From positions 1 to 54,670 of the forward strand of contig JAACPL010000008.1 of the NCBI GenBank assembly GCA_009995495.1: 54,670 nucleotides of DNA, read 5' to 3'. A model generated the notes under the pieces. The model did no database searches, was not told where the DNA came from, and was given only the letters and a program-made list of their open reading frames with translations. Positions 46,194-53,809 of the stretch are shown piece by piece. Each line of letters begins with the position of its first letter. Position 1 is the stretch's first letter. A program made the position numbers and the translations under genes. This DNA comes from Candidatus Falkowiibacteriota bacterium (lineage in GTDB: Bacteria; Patescibacteriota; Patescibacteriia; Patescibacteriales; UBA12465).

Positions 46194-46265
46194 GCTGAGA
46201 TGTAAAACAAGTTTTTTTGCTCCCGGACAAGCCAATGTCGCTTAAAAACTGTTTTACATCTCAGC
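46194..46265. repeat. long inverted repeat GCTGAGATGTAAAACaAGTTTTT ... AAAAACTGTTTTACATCTCAGC
   Basis: 15-16 bp perfect outer arms, near-perfect inner extension, loop contains CCCGGACAAGCC. Confidence 0.85.
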
Positions 46266-46348
46266 CTAGCAGTCATTCTAAATCCTAAAAATCAGCACTA
46301 AATTTGGATGTTTATCACCAGAGACTATTTGTTTTCTTATGTCTCTTC

Positions 46349-47092
46349 CTACTTAATCTCATACATTAATGTAACCTCAACTTTAACTTCGTTTTGACCA
46401 GCTTCTATTCCTGGAGCCTCAATTCCAGCCCCTAAAACTTCATCCGTAACCATTTCTTTTCGAGCATTACTATAGTCATAAGCCATTACCGGCGAATAGG
46501 AATTTTCATAAACACTAACAATTTTTCCTAACTTCATTCCTGTTTGAGCGGCAATTAATTCTGCTTTTTCCTTAGCTTTTTCAATCGCTAACTCTCTAGC
46601 TTCATTTTTTAATTCATATTCATCATCTATTGTAAAACTAATACCACCAACTTGATTAGCTCCCTTTTCAGTTGTTTTGGCGATAATGTCACCAATTTTT
46701 TCTAAATCACGAATTTTTAAAGTAACACTTTGGTAAACTTCATAACCGCTTAATTTCTGACCGTCTTTTTCCGTCCAGTTATAAACTGGATTTAAGCTAT
46801 AAGAACCAGTTTTAATATCCTTAGCTTCAATTCCTAAATCTTTCAAAACAACTAAAATCTCATTCATTTGATCAGAATTTTCTTTAGTCGCTTCAGCCGC
46901 GGTTTTTTTAACTTCAGTTTTTAAACCAACATTCATATTAGCAATATCGGCCTTAGCATAAACTGTGCCCGAGCCATTAACGGAAAAACGATCCTCATTA
47001 CTACTCTTATTAGTCATCACGACCGCGACGATGGCAACGGCAGCTAAAACTAAAACGCCGAGTGTAATTAAGAAAACATGCGCTTTTTTCAT
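46349..47092 (-). CDS. SIMPL/DUF541-like periplasmic/extracellular protein
   Basis: 'RFSVNGSGTVYAKADIANMNVGLKTEVKKTAAEATKENSDQMNEILVVLKDLGIEAKDIKTGSYSLNPVYNW'. Confidence 0.88.
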   Translation of the reverse strand: MKKAHVFLITLGVLVLAAVAIVAVVMTNKSSNEDRFSVNGSGTVYAKADIANMNVGLKTEVKKTAAEATKENSDQMNEILVVLKDLGIEAKDIKTGSYSLNPVYNWTEKDGQKLSGYEVYQSVTLKIRDLEKIGDIIAKTTEKGANQVGGISFTIDDEYELKNEARELAIEKAKEKAELIAAQTGMKLGKIVSVYENSYSPVMAYDYSNARKEMVTDEVLGAGIEAPGIEAGQNEVKVEVTLMYEIK

Positions 47093-47202
47093 AGATTTAG
47101 ATTTATTTTTTATTTTATATAAATATATTTACATTATAACATATATTTAAACGCTTGGGGATTAAAAAGGTAACAGGAAAAAGATAAGAACTATTAAAAA
47201 TT

Positions 47203-48432
47203 TTATTTAAAATCCTTGCCCTTAAAAGCCCTTTTCCTCCCAAAATTAGCAAATCGATGAGCCTCTTCCCTGGCTTTTAATAAAATTGGCTTTAAATTTT
47301 CTATTAATAATCGTTTCTCTTTTTTAGTGTCTTGAGAAAAAACAATTTTATCACCACCATATTTTGAGATACCAACGAAAGTTAAATTTATATTTTTTTG
47401 CTTCAAAGATCGAGTCAAAAACCCAATTTGCGGACTCCCGCCGTCAATTAAAATTAAACCCGGTCTAGCCCACTCCTTATGCTTTAAGCGCCGACTTAAA
47501 ACTTCTAATAAAGCTCTTTCATCATCCGCTTCTGGCGCTTCCTTAATTTTAAACAAACGATATTCGTTTTTATTTATCTCTCCATTTTCAAAAACAACCA
47601 TCGAGCCATAACTTTCTTTACCACTATGATGAGAAATATCGTAAGCCTCAAGACGAAAAGCCTGAGCTTCCTTTAAATCACTTTCTTTCCCCAACAGAGA
47701 CACATCTTGTAGATGTTTAAAAGCCTTTAATTGGTCGGGATTATCTTTAATTAATTTTCTAATTAAGATTTTTTTATTTCCGCTTAATAATAATCTGATA
47801 CTCTCAATATTTTTCCGATAATCTTTAGCTGATATTTTATTAACACAAGCTCCAGGACAAAGTCCAATTTGATAATCAAAACAAGCTTTACCCGAATTAA
47901 TCTGACAAAGACTATAAGGAAAAATGCGACGAATTAAACGAAGAGCACTTTGCAGTAAATAAAAAGATTGATATGGACCAAAAATATCGACCTTCTTACT
48001 CTTAAACTTACCTAAATCTCTACCTCTGATAATTAAAGGCTTAGCAAAATCTGTTTTTGCTAAAACTAAATAAATAAAAGAACGATCATCACGATCGCGC
48101 ACATTATATTTAGGCCAATATTTTTTAATATATTTAGACTCTAAAATTATTGCCTCTAAAAGATTATCACTTTCTTCAAATCTTAAATTAACTGAATTTT
48201 CTACCATCTCTGCGATTCTCGGCTCAATATTTTTTTGAAAATATTGTTTAAGACGGCTATTTAAACTCGTTGCCCGGCCAATATAGAGGATTTCCTGATT
48301 TTTTCCTAACCAAAAATAAACTCCAGGTTTTTTTGGTGCTAAATTAGCTTTTTCTTTCAATTGCTTTAATGAATTATAGCTTTTAATATTTTCTTTCCTC
48401 TTTTTTACCCTGATCTTTTTAATTATTGACAT
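47203..48432 (-). CDS. uvrC: UvrC excinuclease subunit, short form (GIY-YIG plus RNase H-like domain)
   Basis: 'KPGVYFWLGKNQEILYIGRATSLNSRLKQYF', four-Cys 'LCQINSGKACFDYQIGLCPGAC', 'RLEAYDISHHSGKESYGSMVVFENG'; no recognisable UVR motif or C-terminal HhH. Confidence 0.92.
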   Translation of the reverse strand: MSIIKKIRVKKRKENIKSYNSLKQLKEKANLAPKKPGVYFWLGKNQEILYIGRATSLNSRLKQYFQKNIEPRIAEMVENSVNLRFEESDNLLEAIILESKYIKKYWPKYNVRDRDDRSFIYLVLAKTDFAKPLIIRGRDLGKFKSKKVDIFGPYQSFYLLQSALRLIRRIFPYSLCQINSGKACFDYQIGLCPGACVNKISAKDYRKNIESIRLLLSGNKKILIRKLIKDNPDQLKAFKHLQDVSLLGKESDLKEAQAFRLEAYDISHHSGKESYGSMVVFENGEINKNEYRLFKIKEAPEADDERALLEVLSRRLKHKEWARPGLILIDGGSPQIGFLTRSLKQKNINLTFVGISKYGGDKIVFSQDTKKEKRLLIENLKPILLKAREEAHRFANFGRKRAFKGKDFK

Positions 48433-48454
48433 ATTTTAAAAAATACTATATAAT
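48426..48454 (+). promoter_or_regulatory. perfect consensus sigma70 promoter on the plus strand, overlapping the uvrC start codon
   Basis: TTGACA (48426-48431), 17 nt, TATAAT (48449-48454). Confidence 0.8.
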
Positions 48455-48460
48455 TTTCTT

Positions 48461-48572
48461 GATTTGGTTTAGTTAGGATAGTTCTTTCAAGTGATAATTT
48501 TTTCATTTTCCTCCCACCTTTGAAGGAGCTATTATGTATGCCGGGGCCGTTTAAACGCCCCGGTTTTTTCTT
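48461..48572 (+). ncRNA. candidate ~110-nt small RNA, antisense to the uvrA 3' end, with SD + 6-codon ORF (MYAGAV)
   Basis: Consensus promoter plus GC-rich terminator CCGGGGCCGTTTAAACGCCCCGGTTTTTTC (48541-48570); AAGGAG then ATGTATGCCGGGGCCGTTTAA. Confidence 0.5.
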
Positions 48573-51084
48573 TTTTGAGATAACTTTTCAAATAAGTGCC
48601 AGTTAGACTTTCCTCATTTTTCGCCACTTCTTCCGGGGTTCCACTAGCAACGAGTCTTCCCCCTTTTTCTCCACCGCCCGGACCAAGATCAATTAAATAA
48701 TCCATTGACTTAAGCATATGCATATTATGCTCAATAACTAAAACTGAATTTCCTTTTTCTACTAATTTATTCAAAACTCCTAAGAGCATATCAATATCAT
48801 GATAGTGTAATCCTGTCGTTGGCTCATCTAAAAGATACAAGGTTCTCTTTCCTAAAGTATGAGTTAACTCTTTAGCAATTTTTATTCTCTGGGCTTCACC
48901 GCCGGATAAAGTCGTCGCGCTCTGGCCAATTTTAATATAGCCAAGACCGACTGATTGCAAAACTTTAAGCTTATCGGTAATAAAATAATTATCACCAAAA
49001 TAAATAATTGCTTCATCAATTGTCATATCTAAAACATCGGCAATGTTTTTTCCTTTATATTTAACTTGTAAAGTTTCTCGATTAAAACGCCGACCACGAC
49101 AAACTTCACATTCAACTAAAACCGCTGGTAAGAAATGCATCTCAATTAGGTTTGCTCCCGCCCCCTGACAAGCCTCACAACGTCCACCCGCTCGATTAAA
49201 GGAGAAGCGACCAATATTATAGCCTCGCTCCCGAGCTTCAGGTAAATTAGCAAAAAAATCACGAATTGGCGTAAAAATTCCGGTATAAGTTGCTGGGTTT
49301 GAACGCGGCGTTCTACCAATTGGCGATTGATTAATAACAATAATTTTATTAATGTATTCAGTTCCTTTAATTTCTTTAACATCTTCTAATTTTGCTCGAC
49401 CGCCGGGACGACTTTTTATATGTTGAATATTTTTATAAAGCACGTCATATAAAAAAGATGATTTTCCGCTTCCCGAAACCCCACTAACTCCAACTAAACG
49501 ACCGAGAGGAATTTCAACTCTAATATTTTTCAAATTATTTGCCTTAGCGCCAATGATTTTTAACTGACCATGACTTTGAGAACGACGTTTAAATGGTAAA
49601 GAAATATTTCTCTCGCCCTTTAAATATTGTAGCGTTAAAGATTTTGGAAATTTATCAGCCAAGGTACTATTTTTATTTAATAAAGTTTTTAAATCACCTT
49701 CGGCTACAACCTCGCCCCCATGAACTCCGGCTAAAGGACCAAGATCGACTAAATAGTCAGACGATTCAATTGTCCTTTCATCATGCTCAACAATAATAAC
49801 GGTATTATTTTTATCTCGCAGTTTTTTCAAGGTTTCAATTAATTTTTCCGTATCCCTCTCATGTAGACCAATAGTCGGCTCATCTAAAACATAAAGCGTC
49901 CTTGATAATTGAGAGCCGATTTGCGAAGAAAGACGAATTCTTTGCGCTTCACCGCCAGATAAACTATGAGACTCTCGATTAAGAGATAAATAATCAAGTC
50001 CAACTTTAAGTAAAAATTCTAAACGACTAACAATTTGTAAAACAACATTTTCGGCAATCGCCCGCTCTCTTTTTGTCATCTTTTCAAAATAATCATTGAA
50101 AAATTGGTAAGCCTTTTCAATCGGCAGGGCGGAGACCTCGGCAATATTTTTTTTCTGAATTTTGATAGACAACGCTTCTGGCTTTAATCTCGCCCCAGAA
50201 CAACTAAGACAAACATCGTCTTTAAAAAAACTAGCCTTACCTAAACCAGAACATTCCGGACAAGCGCCGTGAGGCGAATTAAAAGAAAAAAGTCGCGGTT
50301 CAATTTCTGGAAAAGAAAAATTATCATAAGGACAAGTCCAATTAGCTGAGAGTAAAAATTCTTGTTTAGAAAAAACTGCACTTAAAAGACCATTGCTATA
50401 TTCTAAAGAATTTTCAATCGCTTCAGCTAGACGCGTTTCGTCGCTTAATAAAACTTTATCAATTATAATTTCAATTTGATGTTTTTTCTTTGGCGCTAAA
50501 TTAATTTTATTTCTTAAACTCATTATCTCGCCATCAACTCTAGCCTCAGAATAACCAAGATTAAAATAATTATAAAGCAGTTGATAATATTCACCTTTAT
50601 GATCACGAACAACTGGACTTAAAATTTGCACATATTCTTCCCCCAGTTCTTCTCCTCTTGTTTTAATAATATCAAGCATCTCTTGTGAGCTTAACTTTTC
50701 AATCTTAGTGTTACAAAGCGGACAAAAAACCTCAGCAACTCTGGCATATAAGACGCGAAGATAATCATAAATATCAGTTAAGGTGCCGACAGTAGAGCGA
50801 GGGTTGTGGGATAAGGCTTTTTGGTCAATTGAAATTGAAGGCGCCAGGCCAATTATTTCTTCAACATCAGCCGGCTTTTTTTGACCTAAAAATTGGCGCA
50901 TATAAGGAGACAAAGATTCAACATATTGCCTTTGCCCCTCAGCAAAAATTGTATCAAAAGCCAAAGATGATTTACCGCTACCAGAAACACCCGTAATAAC
51001 AGTTAATTTATTATGGGGTATTTCTAGACTTATATCTTTTAAGTTGTGCATCCGTGCGTGGCGGATAATGAGTTTTTCGGACAT
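48532..51084 (-). CDS. uvrA: UvrA excinuclease ATPase subunit
   Basis: 'VITGVSGSGKSSLAFDTIFAEGQRQYVESLSPYMRQFL', 'SLSGGEAQRIRLSSQIGS', 'TTLSGGEAQRIKIAKEL', Zn-finger Cys. Confidence 0.97.
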   Translation of the reverse strand: MSEKLIIRHARMHNLKDISLEIPHNKLTVITGVSGSGKSSLAFDTIFAEGQRQYVESLSPYMRQFLGQKKPADVEEIIGLAPSISIDQKALSHNPRSTVGTLTDIYDYLRVLYARVAEVFCPLCNTKIEKLSSQEMLDIIKTRGEELGEEYVQILSPVVRDHKGEYYQLLYNYFNLGYSEARVDGEIMSLRNKINLAPKKKHQIEIIIDKVLLSDETRLAEAIENSLEYSNGLLSAVFSKQEFLLSANWTCPYDNFSFPEIEPRLFSFNSPHGACPECSGLGKASFFKDDVCLSCSGARLKPEALSIKIQKKNIAEVSALPIEKAYQFFNDYFEKMTKRERAIAENVVLQIVSRLEFLLKVGLDYLSLNRESHSLSGGEAQRIRLSSQIGSQLSRTLYVLDEPTIGLHERDTEKLIETLKKLRDKNNTVIIVEHDERTIESSDYLVDLGPLAGVHGGEVVAEGDLKTLLNKNSTLADKFPKSLTLQYLKGERNISLPFKRRSQSHGQLKIIGAKANNLKNIRVEIPLGRLVGVSGVSGSGKSSFLYDVLYKNIQHIKSRPGGRAKLEDVKEIKGTEYINKIIVINQSPIGRTPRSNPATYTGIFTPIRDFFANLPEARERGYNIGRFSFNRAGGRCEACQGAGANLIEMHFLPAVLVECEVCRGRRFNRETLQVKYKGKNIADVLDMTIDEAIIYFGDNYFITDKLKVLQSVGLGYIKIGQSATTLSGGEAQRIKIAKELTHTLGKRTLYLLDEPTTGLHYHDIDMLLGVLNKLVEKGNSVLVIEHNMHMLKSMDYLIDLGPGGGEKGGRLVASGTPEEVAKNEESLTGTYLKSYLKKEKTGAFKRPRHT

Positions 51085-51149
51085 TTTTTTAAAATTTCTT
51101 AAATTTTTCTTTAGTTTTTAATTATATTATCTTTAGCAAAAAATAACAA

Positions 51150-51178
51150 TTGACAATAATTTATATATATGATATAAT
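51150..51178 (+). promoter_or_regulatory. extended -10 sigma70 promoter of the 51259 gene
   Basis: TTGACA (51150-51155), 17 nt ending TGA, TATAAT (51173-51178). Confidence 0.85.
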
Positions 51179-51258
51179 ATACAGTTACGTAATACAATGT
51201 AACTAGAACAATTAGAACATTAATAAATAAAAAAGGAGGGCCGAAAGGCAGATAAATC

Positions 51259-52020
51259 ATGAAAAAAATAAAATTTATGTTTTTAACCTTGAGCTTTTTA
51301 ATAATTAGTTCGGTAGTAATAGGACAGGATAATCTCGCATTTTATAACGAGCAAGGCAAAAGCGGCCCGTTAAGCAAAATAGACGATACTCGACAAGAGT
51401 ATCATGAGGCTGAGTTTGCTTTTATTGTAATCGGTGAGGGAGTTTATCCTAGGATGTTATTTAATGGTTATTCCCTGTATAAATCAGGGTTTGGGGTTGT
51501 TGGCTTTAGCCATGTCGACAGGATCAGAATAAATGGATTCGCCGAGAAGGGTTACCCGCCAATTCAATCAGAATTAGCCATTTTTGTTTCTGCCGCTCTT
51601 ATGTATAATATTAGCTCATATAATAACAGCTATGTTTTCGGCGGATTAGGAAATTATTATGGAAAAAACTTTTGGGGGCCAATTGCTGGGATAAAAGTAG
51701 AAAATGAAAATTGGGATTTATTATTTATGGGTCAGCTTTGCTTAAAAAGTGATATGGATCAAATGCCAGAAGTAGATATTTCTTTTGATCCAAATAGTTG
51801 GTATAGAATAAAACTAATGAGGAGGTTTAACGAGAAACTATCATTTGGGCTTTACTCGGAAAGATTTTATTTAAGCGGCTGTATGATTGAATATGATGTT
51901 AACCCAAATACTGCCACTGAAATAAAGTTGATTGGTTATCTTGGCAGGGAGTTAGAATTCGGAGGCAACAGTAACAGTATCGGGCTATCATTGAAAATTT
52001 CTAACCTTAATAAAAAATAG
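51259..52020 (+). CDS. secreted beta-rich protein of unknown function (possible beta-barrel-like)
   Basis: Signal peptide MKKIKFMFLTLSFLIISSVVIGQ; alternating aromatic/hydrophobic strands; SD AGGAGG upstream. Confidence 0.6.
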   Translation: MKKIKFMFLTLSFLIISSVVIGQDNLAFYNEQGKSGPLSKIDDTRQEYHEAEFAFIVIGEGVYPRMLFNGYSLYKSGFGVVGFSHVDRIRINGFAEKGYPPIQSELAIFVSAALMYNISSYNNSYVFGGLGNYYGKNFWGPIAGIKVENENWDLLFMGQLCLKSDMDQMPEVDISFDPNSWYRIKLMRRFNEKLSFGLYSERFYLSGCMIEYDVNPNTATEIKLIGYLGRELEFGGNSNSIGLSLKISNLNKK

Positions 52021-52035
52021 AAAGGTTAGAGCTTA

Positions 52036-52066
52036 AAAGGTCTTCAGTAAAATGAAGGCCTTTTTT
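52036..52066 (+). terminator. hairpin terminator between the 51259 gene and the distal uvrB-end repeat
   Basis: AAAGGtCTTCAgtaaaaTGAAGgCCTTTTTT. Confidence 0.75.
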
Positions 52067-52070
52067 ATCA

Positions 52071-52160
52071 CCTAGAAACATCCAACATATCTTCAATTTT
52101 TTTATAAGTAGTTGTTGGGCTAATATTATATTTTTTATTATAAGCTAATTGTTTTTTTCT
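52071..52160. repeat. 90-bp perfect direct repeat, copy 1 (remnant uvrB 3' end, ...[21 protein letters not shown] on minus strand)
   Basis: Identical to 53816-53905 base for base. Confidence 0.97.
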
Positions 52161-52560
52161 TTAACCTCAACATATGGCTCGAGATATAGCCATTATCAAT
52201 AGTAATTTCTACATCATATAAGAGCCATAGCTCTCGACGACTTTCTTGAAAAGCTTTTCTTTTAGCTCCTAAATTTTCTAACAAAGAAACACCCTCAGAA
52301 AAATTATCTATTACAATTTGAATCTCTTTTTGATTTTCTATTTTATTTCCATCAACAACTTTTAGACTCATTGTAATTTTATCACCTTCGTCACGCACTC
52401 TTAACCAACCACCAGGAATATCGTGTCCGGTCGGTAATTCAAAAACAATACGCTTCATTAAAAATTCCGACTTAATCAAAAGAGCTCCGGCGTCTCTTAA
52501 ACGAGCCCTAATTTCTTCCTTATTAATATTAGCAAATGTTGCTTCGTATTATATTTTCAT
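52161..52560 (-). pseudogene. CYTH-domain (ThTPase/class IV adenylate cyclase-like) pseudogene, C-terminally truncated
   Basis: Minus strand: ATG AAA ATA TAA TAC GAA... = MKI*YEATFANINKEEIRARLRDAGALLIKSEFLMKRIVFELP...WLRVRDEGDKITMSLK...; 1-nt frameshift near 52193 before 'WLYLEPYVEVK'; truncated at the repeat. Confidence 0.75.
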
Positions 52561-52563
52561 ATA

Positions 52564-53805
52564 CTAAGCTTTATAGTCTTGATTATCATCTTCTTGATAA
52601 TGCCATTCGGGGTGATAGTAATTTTCATTATTATTTTCAGCAATTTCATTAAAAATAGCTTCAAAATATTCTGAATTAGTAGTACTAATGAATTGTCGTG
52701 ATCCAAATGAAAGTTTCCCCTGTTGATACAAATCCATTAATTTTAAATAATGTTCATTTGTAAATTTATCGCCATATTTTTTAATTCCTAAAATCTCCAT
52801 TTCCATTTCTAACTCTTGTTTACGGGCATAGCGCTCAGCAGCATCTCTAAAATAATTACCAAGATGCAACTTCATTGCTTCCCTCTCATCAGTATTTTCA
52901 ATATTCTTTAACAGCTGACTAAATTCTTCGTTTTCCCAATTTATAGGCAGGGATGACTGACTCATTAATCTTCCTGCTTTAGGAGAAATCTCTAGTCTAC
53001 CTCCTCCTCCGACCACTTTATGTCCCAATATTTCGTGCTCAGTTGAAAATTCTGCTTCAGTATAATTTTTATACAATTCGGTAGAAAAATTTTTTCCTAA
53101 AGATGAAAAATTAGGAGTCATTGATAAACTATAGGTTCCGTTCCTTAAATTTTTCAGACGAACACGCTGATGTTCCAATGCTTGTGTTTCATCAATATCA
53201 TATTCGACCATAAGTTTTTTCAAATAATCTTCACTGGCAATATGTTTGGCTATATCTTCAATTTTACTATCATAATAACGGTAAGCATCTTTATTTCTTT
53301 CAAAATTTTCCTCAGAAAACTCTAGTTCTCCAACTTTTTTTACATCTAAGCTAGGACTAATTAAATATTCTTCATACTCTTTTATCAGTTCTTCCTCCTC
53401 TTTTAATTCATCTTCGCTCGGTTCTCTAAAATCAGTTTTAGGGCCATCAAAATTTAAATAAATTCGATTCTTAACCGTATACAACATATTTTTAACTTCC
53501 TTAATATTTGCCTGAAGCTTTTTCTCTGGAGAAATTTGTTCCGCTCTTTTTATTTCACTAATATCTTGCTTGTCTGATAAATCATATAAATCAGGAGAAA
53601 GACGCTCCTCTTTAAATTTCTGAGTCAGCCTGTCATATTCATTCTTACGCGTATCTACTTCTACAGTATCTTTAACATTTTGCGCGCCAGCTTCTTGGTG
53701 CCCAGATATAACCCCGGCACCAATACCAATAGCCAACGTGCCAATTTTAGCCATCTTTTTAGCTTTCTCTTTACCTTTTTTTACAAACGATTCAAATTTA
53801 AACAT
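52564..53805 (-). CDS. predicted secreted protein with HExxGH zinc-binding-like motif
   Basis: Start refined to MFKFESFVKKGKEK (53805), 4 nt after the uvrB stop; signal-peptide-like KKMAKIGTLAIGIGAGVISGHQEAGAQ; 'FSTEHEILGHKVVGGGG'. Confidence 0.65.
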   Translation of the reverse strand: MFKFESFVKKGKEKAKKMAKIGTLAIGIGAGVISGHQEAGAQNVKDTVEVDTRKNEYDRLTQKFKEERLSPDLYDLSDKQDISEIKRAEQISPEKKLQANIKEVKNMLYTVKNRIYLNFDGPKTDFREPSEDELKEEEELIKEYEEYLISPSLDVKKVGELEFSEENFERNKDAYRYYDSKIEDIAKHIASEDYLKKLMVEYDIDETQALEHQRVRLKNLRNGTYSLSMTPNFSSLGKNFSTELYKNYTEAEFSTEHEILGHKVVGGGGRLEISPKAGRLMSQSSLPINWENEEFSQLLKNIENTDEREAMKLHLGNYFRDAAERYARKQELEMEMEILGIKKYGDKFTNEHYLKLMDLYQQGKLSFGSRQFISTTNSEYFEAIFNEIAENNNENYYHPEWHYQEDDNQDYKA

Positions 53806-53809
53806 ATTT

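Noticed and set aside
46965-47150. Plus ORF opposite the SIMPL gene start
   Set aside because: Shadow ORF
49146-49796. ORFs 49146-49382 (minus) and 49593-49796 (plus) in uvrA
   Set aside because: Alternative-frame/antisense overlap with uvrA
52138-52479. 113-aa ORF as an intact gene
   Set aside because: It lacks the CYTH N-terminal strand (in-frame stop upstream), and its last residues are an out-of-frame reading of the 90-bp repeat; treated as pseudogene
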